Positions 32,609 to 43,513 of a stretch of DNA of 64,000 bases are shown one piece after another. The DNA is from Coxiella-like endosymbiont. Lineage in GTDB: Bacteria; Pseudomonadota; Gammaproteobacteria; Coxiellales; Coxiellaceae. A program made the translations under genes and the position numbers. The DNA is taken from positions 1,364,001 through 1,428,000 of the forward strand of contig NZ_CP094378.1 in the NCBI RefSeq assembly GCF_030643785.1. Direction: 5' to 3'. Below the pieces are notes generated by a model that was not told where the DNA came from, searched no databases, and was given only the letters and a program-made list of their open reading frames with translations. Every line of letters starts with the position of its first letter. Within the stretch, counting starts at the first letter, position 1.

Positions 32609-33347
32609 AAAATCTATTTTGATGTTATTTTGCCTAGGAGCGATGATGGACTTAATCGGTTGTATAAAAAATCCGATCAATCCCCAAGACCCTTATGAAA
32701 AATTTAATCGAGCAATGTTTGGATTTGATCAGGCCGTAGATCACTTAGTTTACCGCCCTGTGGCTAAAGTCTATAAAACAATTATACCTCCACCTTTGCA
32801 ACTCGGTATTTCTAACGCCTTCACTAATTTAGGCATGTTAACCACGGTGCCCAATGACGTTTTACAAGGCAAATTTCATTGGATGTTTATTGATGGTTGG
32901 CGTTTTATCATCAATACGACTGTTGGAATTGGAGGACTCTTTGATATAGCCACGCGAATGGGCCTACCCAAGCATCATGAAGATTTTGGAATGACATTGG
33001 CCTTTTATAGTGACCATAAACAACCCACTTATTTGGTGCTACCTTTTATGAAGCCAACTACCTTCCGAGTAGCTCTTACTCAACCTATCGATTATTACGC
33101 CTCCCCTTGGCCCTATTTACATCCCAAAAGCCTTCGTTACACTATTATGGGACTGAAATGGAGCAACATTCGCGCCGGTTTGATGGAGACTAATTCACTT
33201 GTTGACGCTTCTTTTGACTCCTACGCTTTTGTACGCAGTGCTTATTTGCAGCAGCGCAATAAGTTAATCGCCGAAAACGAAAAGGATTATACCCTTCCCC
33301 ACAAAACGAAAGCAACCAAGGCACCAAATATCAGTTACGCACATTAG
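32598..33347 (+). CDS. mlaA: MlaA (VacJ) outer-membrane lipoprotein
   Basis: 249 residues. The signal peptide ends in a lipobox (LIGC, Cys22), and the MlaA hallmark NPQDPYEKFNRAMFGFDQAV follows. Later conserved pieces are NTTVGIGGLFDIAT and the PTYLVLPFM motif. MlaA extracts mislocalised phospholipids from the outer leaflet of the outer membrane and passes them to the Mla pathway. The start codon lies in the second copy of a 13-bp duplication, which separates it from its original upstream context. Confidence 0.93.
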   Translation: MRKIKSILMLFCLGAMMDLIGCIKNPINPQDPYEKFNRAMFGFDQAVDHLVYRPVAKVYKTIIPPPLQLGISNAFTNLGMLTTVPNDVLQGKFHWMFIDGWRFIINTTVGIGGLFDIATRMGLPKHHEDFGMTLAFYSDHKQPTYLVLPFMKPTTFRVALTQPIDYYASPWPYLHPKSLRYTIMGLKWSNIRAGLMETNSLVDASFDSYAFVRSAYLQQRNKLIAENEKDYTLPHKTKATKAPNISYAH

Positions 33348-33436
33348 GTCGTAACCCCCCGGGGAAGAGATATAGTTCTAATAGATTTTCGCCCCGCTTA
33401 ATTCGAGCTACAATGCCTAAATAGCGGAGAGAGTTT

Positions 33437-33984
33437 ATGTACCCTGAGAATGAATCTCTTTTGGAAAGCTTTGATAATCAGATTATTCCTTGGATAAATA
33501 CACTCTTAATAGAGTTAGAAAATAAGCTTTATCCACAAAATCCTGAAAGTTTTCTACGCGCAATGAGACAAGAATTGCGAGCAAAAAATTCATTGGATTC
33601 AATGGGGAGTATCTTGCCCGCAATTCAACAAAAAAAGACGGATTAGGCTGATCCTCAATTGATTAACAACCTCAATAGTTTAAAAAAAATATTGAAATGG
33701 CTGAAACGCTCTAAAGCGCTTTAGAAACTTATTGGCGGAGCAAAGGCTTGGAGATGAAACCGAAAATACCCTTTCGCCTTCAAAAAATAATAAAACAGAA
33801 TATTCGCAATTATTGTCAACGCGTTCTTCAATAACCCGGAATTTTGAATTCGATATCCCATCTCAGGGTAAGAAACAAGACTAGGAGGTTATTTGCCACA
33901 CCGATTATTATTCCTGATATAAAGAACCCACATCGCTGGATTCTCGAGCCACCCAGAGGCGATATTATCGACTTCCTGAATTTG
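33437..33984 (+). pseudogene. Unrecognised conserved-looking protein, broken
   Basis: Opens MYPENESLLESFDNQIIPWI and continues to IQQKKTD at 33646, where a stop interrupts the frame. The same reading goes on as ADPQLINNLNSLKKIL, and further pieces (NFEFDIPSQGKKQD, then RATQRRYYRLPEFEPLF) appear up to about 33995. The two ends look like one acidic cytoplasmic protein, but I cannot name a family. The 3' boundary with the trmL remnant is unclear. Confidence 0.45.
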
Positions 33985-34487
33985 AACCACTATTTCCAGC
34001 CTGAGATTTTCTGCCCAATACTGGCCAACATCATTCGTTTTTACGCTAATATCGGCGCTCAATTGTATTTAATTCATCCATTGATTGGGGTTTGAGTTAG
34101 GACGAAAAACGATTGCGCCGAGTGGGATTGGATTATCATGCATGGACAATGGTTATCCAACACGAAAATTTTGTTTCCTTTAAAAAGCATTCCCCAATCG
34201 TCGCATTTTTGTCTGCACTACTAAAGGAAAGACCATGTATTCCAATGTCTCTTATAATTAGCCTTCAGATATTTTTTTATTTGGTCCGGAAAGTCGTGGC
34301 TTATCGCAACATATTCGAGATGAATTTCCGGAACTTGAGCAAATTCGCATTCCCATGGTTACTTACACAGCGCAGCATTAATCTTGCCAACGCCGTTTCT
34401 ATTATTGTATATGAAGCTTGGCGGCAACAAGGATTCAACTCATTCCTTTTACTTAAGGATTTTATAATTTTTTTTAAATTTTTTTAG
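33985..34487 (+). pseudogene. trmL: tRNA (cytidine(34)-2'-O)-methyltransferase TrmL remnant
   Basis: SPOUT methyltransferase pieces in several frames: ANIIRFYANIGAQLYLIHPL near 34025, GLDYHAWTMVIQHENFVSF near 34125, the cofactor-knot segment LFGPESRGLSQHIRDEFPEL near 34285, and RSINLANAVSIIVYEAWRQQ (quoted in part) near 34375. Several frame changes separate them. TrmL methylates the wobble base of two tRNA(Leu). It is convergent with gpsA; in E. coli trmL likewise lies near secB-gpsA. Confidence 0.86.
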
Positions 34488-34495
34488 AGAATGCA

Positions 34496-35491
34496 TTAAG
34501 TTTCTGTTTTAGCAGACCGATGTAAAAGTTCCTGAACAGCCTGTTTGGGATTAAGATTTTCATGCAGAATGCGATAAATTTGCTGGGTGACAGGCATTTC
34601 AATTTTATATTTTTTCGCGAGTGACCAAACTTGGTTGGTATTATAAAGACCCTCAATCGCCTGACCAATCGCTTGCTCCGCATTTTCCTTGCTGACACCC
34701 TCCCCTAATGCTAAGCCGAATCGGCGATTACGTGATTGGTTATCCGTACAAGTAAGGACTAAATCGCCTAATCCAGCCAATCCGATTAAGGTTTCTTGCC
34801 GACCACCCAAGGTCTTAACCAAACGGCCCATCTCAGTTAATCCTCGGGTGATTAATGCAGCGCGAGCATTCGCGCCCAGCCCCAACCCATCGCTGATTCC
34901 GGTTGCAATGGCTAATATATTTTTTACACTTCCGCAGATTTCAACTCCTACCAAATCGCTATTTTGATACACTCGAAAATAAGGACTATGTAGTCGTTCA
35001 ATTAAATAATGAGAAAAATCTGCATCATTACTCGCCACTGTTATTGCAGTCGGCAATCCAGCTGCCACCTCAGTAGCAAGGCTTGGCCCCGATAATGCCG
35101 CCATGGGTAATTGACCTAATTCTACTTCGATGACTTCATGCAACAAACGATTACCGGCTGCAAGACCTTTAGTTCCCCAAGCGATACGGCCGTGGGAATT
35201 AGCATAGGGTTTTATCAGCTGAACGACTTCCTGAAAAGCAAAACTAGGTACAACGATTAATATATCCGTCACTCCTTCGAGACTCGCTTCTAAATCATAA
35301 TAAACACACAACGACTTTGGAAAAGGGTGATCTGGCAAATAACGGCGGTTAATTGCTTCGGATTGCATTTCCTGCACATGTTTTTCTTCGTGAGACCAGA
35401 GTCGAACACTTTGATCTTTGTGAGACAATAAAAGAGCAAGAGCCGTTCCCCAAGAACCAGCACCGAGGATAGTTAGAGGGCGATCCATCAT
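34496..35491 (-). CDS. gpsA: Glycerol-3-phosphate dehydrogenase [NAD(P)+]
   Basis: 331 residues. The N-terminal Rossmann motif is ILGAGSWGTALALLLS, and the conserved catalytic region is GVEICGSVKNILAIATG with the lysine. It makes sn-glycerol 3-phosphate for phospholipid synthesis. It is the last gene of rhodanese-grxC-secB-gpsA, two bases after secB. Intact. Confidence 0.96.
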   Translation of the reverse strand: MMDRPLTILGAGSWGTALALLLSHKDQSVRLWSHEEKHVQEMQSEAINRRYLPDHPFPKSLCVYYDLEASLEGVTDILIVVPSFAFQEVVQLIKPYANSHGRIAWGTKGLAAGNRLLHEVIEVELGQLPMAALSGPSLATEVAAGLPTAITVASNDADFSHYLIERLHSPYFRVYQNSDLVGVEICGSVKNILAIATGISDGLGLGANARAALITRGLTEMGRLVKTLGGRQETLIGLAGLGDLVLTCTDNQSRNRRFGLALGEGVSKENAEQAIGQAIEGLYNTNQVWSLAKKYKIEMPVTQQIYRILHENLNPKQAVQELLHRSAKTET

Positions 35492-35493
35492 AT

Positions 35494-35970
35494 CTAATGC
35501 ATACGATTGCTATCGTTATTCTCTTGGGAACGATCGTGCTGTTCTAAGAGCAAGTCAAAATTCACTGGTGCCAAATAGAGCTGAGGGAATCCTCCACGAA
35601 CAACCATATTCGTAATTGCTTCGCGTGCATATGGATAAAGGATATTAGGACAAAAGCTTCCCAACATCGGTCGCATTTGGTTATCAGGGAAATTTTTTAT
35701 AATAAAAATCCCAGCCTGAAAAATTTCAGCTATAAAAATAATTTTTTCTTTCATTTTAACCATAGCTTTCACGGTTAAAACCACTTCATGGTTATGGTTT
35801 CCCAAATCATTTATCTTAGTGGCTAAATCCAAATCTAATTCCGGATTCCATTCTTCAAAAAATACATGAGGGCTATGTGGCGATTCAAATGATGAATCTT
35901 TCACATATAATCGTTGGATTGCAAATTCTGGGCCATTACTTGGCTGATTAACGGTTTGTTTTTCTGCCAT
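35494..35970 (-). CDS. secB: Protein-export chaperone SecB
   Basis: 158 residues with family features: [32 protein letters not shown] and [19 protein letters not shown]. SecB holds preproteins unfolded and delivers them to SecA. Its ATG overlaps the grxC stop, so translation is coupled. Intact. Confidence 0.96.
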   Translation of the reverse strand: MAEKQTVNQPSNGPEFAIQRLYVKDSSFESPHSPHVFFEEWNPELDLDLATKINDLGNHNHEVVLTVKAMVKMKEKIIFIAEIFQAGIFIIKNFPDNQMRPMLGSFCPNILYPYAREAITNMVVRGGFPQLYLAPVNFDLLLEQHDRSQENNDSNRMH

Positions 35971-36245
35971 CAGTTTTCCTCATTTTTATTAGAAATTAAC
36001 AACTTATTCAGTTCTTTTCTTTGCTCTAACTTCCACAAGTCATCAAAACCACCAATTCCTCGATCATTTATAAATATCTGTGGAACACTGAGTCGTCCAT
36101 TGCTTCGTTTGATCATTTCTTCAAATTTCGCGGGTTCTTTATCCACACGGATTTCTATATAATCCACTCCTTTTTGCTCAAGTAGGGCCTTAGCTCTTAA
36201 ACAATAAGGACAATAATCAGTGGTGTAAATTTCTACTTTAACCAT
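35970..36245 (-). CDS. grxC: Glutaredoxin 3
   Basis: 91 residues with the dithiol active site CPYC (Cys12, Cys15) and the glutathione-binding [17 protein letters not shown]. It reduces disulfides with glutathione and may serve ribonucleotide reductase, also encoded here. It sits between the rhodanese gene and secB, the common gammaproteobacterial order. Intact. Confidence 0.95.
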   Translation of the reverse strand: MVKVEIYTTDYCPYCLRAKALLEQKGVDYIEIRVDKEPAKFEEMIKRSNGRLSVPQIFINDRGIGGFDDLWKLEQRKELNKLLISNKNEEN

Positions 36246-36246
36246 A

Positions 36247-36672
36247 TCATTTCACCACAGGCATATTAGCATTGGACCATGCCTCTATATTACCAGCGAG
36301 CATATAAACTTTTTGATAGCCTTGTTTGCGCAATTTATTTACAAAATAAGCAGATTTTTGACCCATCCCACAAACAATGATTAACGGTTGTTGTTTATAT
36401 TGTTCGAGCCTTTTCAAACTCTTATCCAATTCAGTGGCAGGAATATTAACTGCATTGGTGATATGTCCTTTCTCAAAGGTTTTAGGGTCACGAATATCGA
36501 TAACTACAGCCTTTTTATCATTAATGAACCGGACTACCTGAAAAGGCGTCAAACGATTACCTCTTCTAAGCCCTTTACTTCGAGCCTCTAAAATAAATAA
36601 GGCAATCAAGGCAATCATAAATGCTGTAACTAAAAGCCAATGATTAATAAAAAATTGAGGTAACTTTTCCAT
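36247..36672 (-). CDS. Membrane-anchored rhodanese-like protein
   Basis: 141 residues. One N-terminal membrane helix (HWLLVTAFMIALIALFIL) is followed by a rhodanese domain with the catalytic cysteine in IIVCGMGQKS (Cys101). It is YibN-like, the usual first gene before grxC-secB-gpsA. It probably transfers sulfur at the inner membrane; the acceptor is unknown. Intact. Confidence 0.9.
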   Translation of the reverse strand: MEKLPQFFINHWLLVTAFMIALIALFILEARSKGLRRGNRLTPFQVVRFINDKKAVVIDIRDPKTFEKGHITNAVNIPATELDKSLKRLEQYKQQPLIIVCGMGQKSAYFVNKLRKQGYQKVYMLAGNIEAWSNANMPVVK

Positions 36673-36772
36673 AATATAACGCGTTTAATAGTAAAACCTT
36701 GGCAAGTATACTTGATTCACCCAAGGGATGTAAGCGGATCCCTTTTTATACTTTGCTCGCGAAGTATCCGTT

Positions 36773-37636
36773 TCAGGATGAAAATATTAAGGCGAGGGCT
36801 TCTTTTTTACTATCGGGTAAATTTGTAAGCGTTAAGGTTGATAAACCGAGTACTTTGTAAAGCCCTATTAAATTGGTGTTTGACAACACTTGTAAGTGAC
36901 GCTTAATCACCTCTAAATCACCGCGGCTAATAGGTCCCGTTAAAACAGTTTCAGTTGATTGAGCAAAATCAAGATTATCTAGAGTATTTTTCATTAGATT
37001 TAAAATCATTTTAATTCCGTCCTCGCCCGTTATCCCCGCATTTTTTAGACAAGATAAAGCACTATCGCATAAGGTCACTAAATAATTGGAAGCAAAAACG
37101 GCTGCAGCATGATAAATAGCTTTATTTTTCTTATCGATTGGATAAATCGAATAATTCATTGATTTAAAAAGGTGAGATAATAAACTTAGCGCTTCATCAT
37201 CGCCTTCGAGAGCACAATAAGTAGCATAATCTCGGCTTATATTAGAAGATTTGGCAAAATTTCGCATCGGGTGAGCACTAGCAATGTAACAATCTTTTTC
37301 TTTTACAGAAATCAATAAATCCGATGAAAGAGAACCACTACAATGGAGCACAATGCTTCCCGATTTCAGATTAGGGCTCTTTGCCAAGTTTTGACAACAA
37401 GTTTCTAAAACGTCATCGTAAGTGGTAATAAAAGTAATGTCAGCCGGTGGCAATTCTTGGATGCTCGCGAAGGCCTCTCCTTGTCCAATAGAGGCTATTG
37501 CTTTCTTGCTGCTTTCTAATGAGCGATTACAAACTCCTTGAATAAGAGCAATATTTCTACTTATGATTTGTTTAGCGATAGTTTTTCCCACGCGCCCCAC
37601 CCCAATAAAATTTATTTTAATGCTCATGGTATTCAC
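36773..37636 (-). CDS. DUF2520 Rossmann-fold oxidoreductase-like protein
   Basis: 287 residues. A dinucleotide-binding motif at the N-terminus (INFIGVGRVGKTIAKQI) is followed by SAHPMRNFA and the family marker VLTGPISRGDLEVIKRHL. It resembles ketopantoate-reductase and 6-phosphogluconate-dehydrogenase-type proteins; function not established. GTG at 37636 overlaps the corrected stop of the S9 peptidase gene (37633-37635); ATG at 37627 is an alternative start. Intact. Confidence 0.85.
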   Translation of the reverse strand: MNTMSIKINFIGVGRVGKTIAKQIISRNIALIQGVCNRSLESSKKAIASIGQGEAFASIQELPPADITFITTYDDVLETCCQNLAKSPNLKSGSIVLHCSGSLSSDLLISVKEKDCYIASAHPMRNFAKSSNISRDYATYCALEGDDEALSLLSHLFKSMNYSIYPIDKKNKAIYHAAAVFASNYLVTLCDSALSCLKNAGITGEDGIKMILNLMKNTLDNLDFAQSTETVLTGPISRGDLEVIKRHLQVLSNTNLIGLYKVLGLSTLTLTNLPDSKKEALALIFSS

Positions 37637-39578
37637 TCAGCTAAATTATACAGATTTTCTATCTTAATAAGTGGTAAGTTATCGGAAGGTCTAAAATAAA
37701 AAAATTGACTGAAAAAATATAGCTCAGCTTCAAAAGCCGTTTTAATATTTTTTGCGTCCCTAAATCCATGTTGCTCATGGGTGAAGGTCACATAAGCATA
37801 AGGAAGTTCCTTTTTTTCATTTCGGCAATCATCATTTCGGCTTGAGCGGGTTGTACAACTTTATCTTCTAATCCCTGTAAAAAAATAATGGGGCAAGATA
37901 ATTTTTCTGTATGATTAAGGGGCGAGCGAGCTTTATAAACGGCTTTTTTTTCGAGATAATTTCCTACTAATGTTTCTAAATAATGTGACTCGAATTTATG
38001 GGTGTCGTCCATGAAACCTTCCAAATCCGCAATACCAAAATAGCTTACTCCTAATGAAAAAATGTTATAAAAAACTAAGGCACATAATACTGTATATCCG
38101 CCGGCGCTTCCTCCTCGGATAATTAATCGTTCAGGATCTACCTCTCCTTGTTTTACCAGGTAAGTAGCACCATTGACACAATCAGCAACATCGACAACAC
38201 CCCACTGGCCCTTTAGACGTTCTCGATAAGCTTTTCCATAACCCGTGCTACCACCATAATTAACCTCAAAAACAGCAAATCCGCGACTGGTCCAAAATTG
38301 ATTTTTTAAATTTAATGCTGTGGAAGCAGTACTCGTGGGTCCACCGTGACTAATAACAATTAGCGGAGGGTTTTCATTTTGTGGAGCTACATAATCCTCA
38401 TTATAAGGAGGATAATAAAAACCGTAAGCAGATTTTCCTTCTGCTGTAGGGAATTCGATCGATTTCGGCAATGAAAGATATTTTTCATCAATTTTTAGCG
38501 ATGTGCTCTCATATAAGATATTTAATTGACTATGATTAATATCATAACATGATAAGACAGAAAACTTTTTATGACTTGCTCCAATAAAAATAATCCGATT
38601 ATTTTTAGCTACTAACGTCGGCGCAAAATTTGAAAAAGGCAGTTTTAAAGCTGAATAATAACTGTCTTTAATGATTCCCAATGTTTGTTCACCTTTATCC
38701 GTTACAATAACAGCTAAGCGATCTCCATCTAAAAAGTCATAACTTTTGAGTCCAAAATTCCATTGCGGAAAGTCGCACTCCCGTTCCATTGGACAAATAG
38801 TTTCGAATTGTGTGCCATTGTAGCGATAAATATTTCCAAAACCACTTTTGTCTGAAAGAAAATAAAGTTTTTCATCAGGGCCAAAACGTGGCTGAGAAAT
38901 GAACTCACCCACCCCTCCGGCGATCTTTTTAATATTCCTTAATTCAAGCGTGGCCGTAATATCAGCCTGCCAAAGTTCGGTCCCATCCCACGGCATTTGT
39001 GGCTGATTCCAACAAGTCCAGACAATTTTGTTCCCTAAGATATTTAGACGGGGAAAAGAATAAAAGTCATAACCTTGTGCTAATACTTTAATTTGTTGGC
39101 TTCCGTCCGTAGAAAGAGCTACTAAGTCATTTTCAACGGTTTTTCCATGCGATTCCCGAACGAGAATTAGCCATTTTTTATCAGGAGTTATAACCCCATC
39201 CGCATAGCGAAGTTTTATTTTCTCGACAGCAGGGGTAATTGGCTGCGGGGTATCACCAAGCTTTTGGCGATACCAACGCTGATCTTTGTCATTAGCAAAA
39301 TAAACTATGTCTCGATCCACGAGATAATCTCCCCCACCATATTCATGAACACGAGTACGGACATGAAAACTAAAAGGCGTAACAGCATATATTTTGCCTT
39401 CCGGCGAAAGGCACATAATCACATGCCATCCTACTTCTTCTGGGCGGCGTTCCAGCCAATAAATATTCTCTCCGGATGATTCAATATTCATGAGAACGCG
39501 AGAGGAAGCCGCCGCCACCTCTGCACTAATAGGCGATCGCCAGGTACCATACGAAGCTTGTTTTTTCATGGCCATCAT
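37633..39578 (-). pseudogene. S9 family (prolyl oligopeptidase-like) peptidase, frameshift near the 3' end
   Basis: An N-terminal beta-propeller region is followed by an alpha/beta hydrolase domain with the nucleophile in IIRGGSAGGYTVL (Ser491) and the Asp in QGLEDKVVQPA (Asp572). At 37811-37817 a coding run of seven A needs eight to continue as ELPYAYVTFTHEQHGFRDA, which carries the catalytic His (EQHGF). Without the correction the protein lacks that His. Corrected length is 648, and the stop then overlaps the next gene's start. It keeps an intact A8 run at 37944-37951. It cleaves peptides, specificity unknown. Confidence 0.9.
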
Positions 39579-39711
39579 TTAACTGCAAATGGGATTAAAA
39601 TTCAAAGCTCCTTTTTCAAGTTCTACGGATAAATCACCTCTCGAAATAACTTCTTGAAACCGGTAAAATGATCGCCTTTTTAACAAGTCTTAACTTAACG
39701 AGATTTGCCGA

Positions 39712-41309
39712 ATGAGCCAGCCAACCAATAAACCAGCGAAATATCACCCTAAACCTATGGTACTCATTATTCTTGATGGGTTTGGGGAAAGTGAAGAAAC
39801 GGCCCATAACGCGATCAAGCTCGCTAATACACCCACCTTAGACGAATTATGGCTCCATTGCCCTCATACACTATTGCACGCTTCGGGTAGCGCGGTAGGT
39901 TTGCCAGAAGGGCAAATGGGCAATTCAGAAGTGGGGCATCTTCACATTGGTTCCGGTCGGAAAGTACCTCAAGATTTAACTCGAATTGATAAGGCGATCT
40001 CAAGCGGTGAATTTTTCAAGAATCCTGTTCTCATTGATGCCATCGAAAAAGCCAAACGGCATGACAAATCCGTCCATATAATTGGTTTGTTATCACCTGG
40101 CGGGGTACATAGTCGAGATACCCAAATTGCAGCAATGATCGAATTGGTGCATCTTCAGGGTGTAAAAAAATTATTTACATGCTATCTTGGATGGCCGCGA
40201 TACTCCACCAAAATCGGCGTTATCGTCTATTAAAAAAATTGATAAACAGTTCCTTAGTTATTCTCAATCTCCTTCTAAGGGGGAGGGGCTATCCAGGCCA
40301 AGATCGCATCTCTTATCGGCCGTTATTATGCCATGGATCGCGACAAATGCTGGGATCGAACCCAAAAAGCGTATGATTTATTAACTAAAAAAATTGCTAC
40401 TCATCACGCTGCCACCGCCGAAGAGGGGCTTGCTCTTGCTTATGAACAAGGCGAAACCGATGAATTTATTAAACCGACTAGCATCCATCGCAATGGGGAA
40501 AAACGCCTAACCGTGCAAGATGGCGACATCATCATTTTTATGAACTTTCGCGCTGATCGCGCTCGGCAACTCACGCACGCATTTGTTGATAACCATTTTA
40601 CAGCTTTCGAGAGAAAAGTAACCCCAAAGCTCGCCAGTTTCGTAACTCTAACAACCTATGAAAAAAATCTCGATACCTCCGTCGCTTTTCCACCGATGCA
40701 GTTAACCAATACCTTGGGTGAATATTTATCTCGGTTGGGTCTTCGGCAACTGCGACTTTCTGAAACGGAAAAATATGCTCACGTAACTTATTTTTTAAAT
40801 GGCGGTCAAGAAGTTCCTTTCCTGGGAGAGGATCGAATGTTAATTCCGTCGCCCAAGATAGCCACTTATAATTCTCAACCTGAAATGAGTGCCGAGGAAG
40901 TAACGGATAAACTCATAGAAATGATTAAAAATGGTGATTACGATCTTATTGTTTGCAATTTTGCTAATCCGGACATGGTGGGCCATACGGGTGACGAAGC
41001 GGCCACCAAGACAGCTATTCACACGATCGATAATTGCCTAAAGCGTATTCTTGAAGCACTGCAATCAGCCGGCGGCGAAGCCCTAATTACCGCCGATCAT
41101 GGCAATGCAGAAAAAATGTTTGACGAAAAAACAAAACAACCGCATACAGCTCATACCTGTAATCTGGTACCATTGATTTACGTAGGAAGAGAAGCTCAAT
41201 TCCAAAAGGAATTGGCGCTTTGGATGATGTAGCGCCAACTTTGCTCTTCCTTATCGGGCTCAAAAAACCCTTTCAAATGACAGGACGTAACTTAATTATT
41301 TTGAAATAA
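39712..41309 (+). pseudogene. gpmI: 2,3-bisphosphoglycerate-independent phosphoglycerate mutase, several frameshifts
   Basis: Glycolytic 3-phosphoglycerate/2-phosphoglycerate mutase. The N-terminus carries the first metal site (VLIILDGFGE) and the phosphoserine loop (GQMGNSEVGHLHIGSGR). Near 40166-40182 the frame changes before [12 protein letters not shown]. Between about 40250 and 40295 an extra GC-rich insertion replaces part of the normal linker, and the frame changes again to [20 protein letters not shown] further one-base loss near 41198-41203 precedes [20 protein letters not shown], ending at 41309. The later metal motifs (ADHGNAEKMF) are intact. Unlike the single-run genes, this one has at least three lesions, so it is probably truly dead. 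Confidence 0.88.
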
Positions 41310-41337
41310 TATGCAAGAAGGGAATTTGCTTATCCTT

Positions 41338-41359
41338 TGATGTATTATCTGATGTATTA
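41338..41359. repeat. Tandem near-duplication, 12-bp period
   Basis: TGATGTATTA recurs 12 bases apart (41338-41347, 41350-41359) in the spacer between gpmI and envC. Confidence 0.8.
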
Positions 41360-41373
41360 ATTATTTTACTCAA

Positions 41374-42090
41374 AATCATTTGACTGCTATTCACGATTTA
41401 CAAGTAACTTTTAGTCAATTGCAGAATAATCAAACTGAAATTAAATCCCAAACAGCAATTTTACAAAAATTACAAAATCAGGAACGTGAAACGCGTGCTG
41501 GATTAGAAGTATAAAAACGAGAGCGTCAACAAGCCATTTCAGATCTTAATAAATAAAATTCAAACTAAAAATCATCGACTGGATGAATTATTAACCAATA
41601 AACAACTAACTATTAGAAAACACTCTAGTTGGTATCGAGCAACGCGCTCAACGGGAGGCGGTTGCGAGGCGGTGATGAAGGTAGATTTTGCTAATTTTGC
41701 TAAATTAAAAGGTTATTTGACCTGGCCTACGAAAGAGGGTACCCCCTTCTTCCTTATTTCGGCACTTCAATTGACCACAGTGAATTAAAATGGGATGGCA
41801 TCTTGATCGCAGCATCCGAAGACGAGCCCGTTTATACATTAGCTTCCGGCGAGGGGTAGCTTTCGCTAAGTGGTTGCCAGATTATGGATTTTTATTGATT
41901 ATCAACCATGGACATGATTATATGACACTTTATGGACGGAATCATTTTTTATATAAAAAGTCGGGTGCCGTGGTCCAAAAAGGCGATTGAGTAGCCACTG
42001 TATAGAACAAAGCAGCGGCTGTGACAAACCAGCGCTTTATTTTGCCATCCGCCAAGAATGCTAAACCTCTAAATCCTTTACAATGGTGCG
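41374..42090 (+). pseudogene. envC: Murein hydrolase activator EnvC remnant
   Basis: Coiled-coil pieces come first (VTFSQLQNNQTEIKSQTAI, KLQNQERETRAGLEV, then ELLTNKQL). The degenerate LytM domain follows (FAKLKGYLTWPT, then SIDHSELKWDGILIAASEDE, FAKWLPDYGFLLIINHGHDY, MTLYGRN). The C-terminal strand NAKPLNPLQWC is readable at about 42057-42090. Several frame changes and stops. EnvC activates the cell-separation amidases. It runs straight into ctpA, a conserved envC-ctpA pairing. Confidence 0.85.
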
Positions 42091-42095
42091 AAGCG

Positions 42096-43513
42096 ATGAG
42101 AAAATCGATGAAGTTACAGTGGTCAATCAGCAGAGATAAACTGAGACCTATTTCTAAAGGTAAAATTGTATTCGTAACATCCTTTTTTGGTTTGAGCTTG
42201 AATTTTTTGACATCCACCCTAGCTATTTCTCATCCGTTGCTGCCAATAATAACGCCAACACAAATTGAAAATCAAAATGATGAATTGTCAAAAAAGAATG
42301 TTCAACGCTTTGTTACCACTATAGCCCTTATCCACCGTTATTACATTAAGAATGTTGACAATGATGAATTGTTCAATAATGCCATTAGTGGGATGATCGT
42401 CAGCCTTGATCCTCATTCCAGCTATCTCGACACTAACGATATAAAAGAGCTTAAAACGACTGTATCTGGAGAATTTGTAGGCATTGGCATTGAACTTACA
42501 CTTTCAAAAGATGGGCTTTTAAAAGTCATTAGTCCTCTAGACGACTCTCCTGCTGCCCGTTCCGAAATTAAACCCAATGATTTTATTGTAAAAATTAACG
42601 GACAACTCGTTCAAAATATGAGTTTACTGGAAGCAGTGGGTAGGATAAAAGGCAAGAAAGGCACCAGTGTTACATTAACGGTTTTACGAAAATCTACAGA
42701 TAAACCTCTTATTTTTAATATCACTCGCGAACCGATTCATTTAATTAGCGTAAAAAGTAAGATGTTGGAACCAGACTACGGCTACGTTCGAATTACCTTT
42801 TTTCAAGGGTCTGTGGTCACACAATTGCATGAGGCAATTTCTAAATTGAAAACGGAGTCCAATAGTCATTTAAAAGGTTTAGTTCTTGATTTGCGGAATA
42901 ATCCCGGCGGACTTTTGGATGTCAGCGCTGGAGTAGCTGATAGTTTTCTCGATTCCAATAAAATTTATCAATATAACGATTACATTGTTTATACCAAAGG
43001 TCGAGTTCCCGGCGCCAACATTCACATCAAAGCTACCCCGGGAGATTTAATTCCTAACACTCCGATAGTAGTGTTAATTAATGGAGGCTCTGCTTCTGCT
43101 TCAGAAATCGTAGCAGGTGCTCTTCAAGATTATAAACGCGCCATCATTATGGGTACGACGAGCTTTGGAAAAGGATCTGTTCAAACTGTGTTACCTATTG
43201 ATCATGACGATGCCATTAAATTAACCACGGCTTTGTACTACACCCCAGCTGGTCGAGAAATTCAAGAAAAAGGAATTATTCCAAACGTTACCGTGCCCGA
43301 ACTTACCATACTTACCATCAAGCCTGCTGAAATGGGATTCACCCTCGATGAAGCAGATTTCCAAAATCATTTACCCAATGATATGGTTAAAAGCTCGAAA
43401 ACATCGGTTGAACAAGAAAAAAACTATTGCAAGCTCAATTAGAATTAGCAAAAACAGATTACCAATTGTATGAAGCGCTTCTTATGTTGCATGGTTTAAA
43501 TGCCCATTCTTAA
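42096..43513 (+). pseudogene. ctpA: C-terminal processing (S41) peptidase, frameshift at the 3' end
   Basis: A membrane-anchor helix near the N-terminus is followed by the S41 N-terminal region (SLDPHSSYLD), a PDZ domain (SGEFVGIGIELT, SPAARSEIKPNDFIVKING) and the protease core with the Ser/Lys dyad (INGGSASASEIVAGAL and GTTSFGKGSVQT). At 43417-43423 a run of seven A needs eight to continue as LLQAQLELAKTDYQLYEALL, ending at 43513. Corrected length is 472. The core lies before the lesion, so the short form could work. The frame is open upstream to 42021, but that part is envC C-terminus; ATG at 42096 or 42108 is the likely start. Confidence 0.88.
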
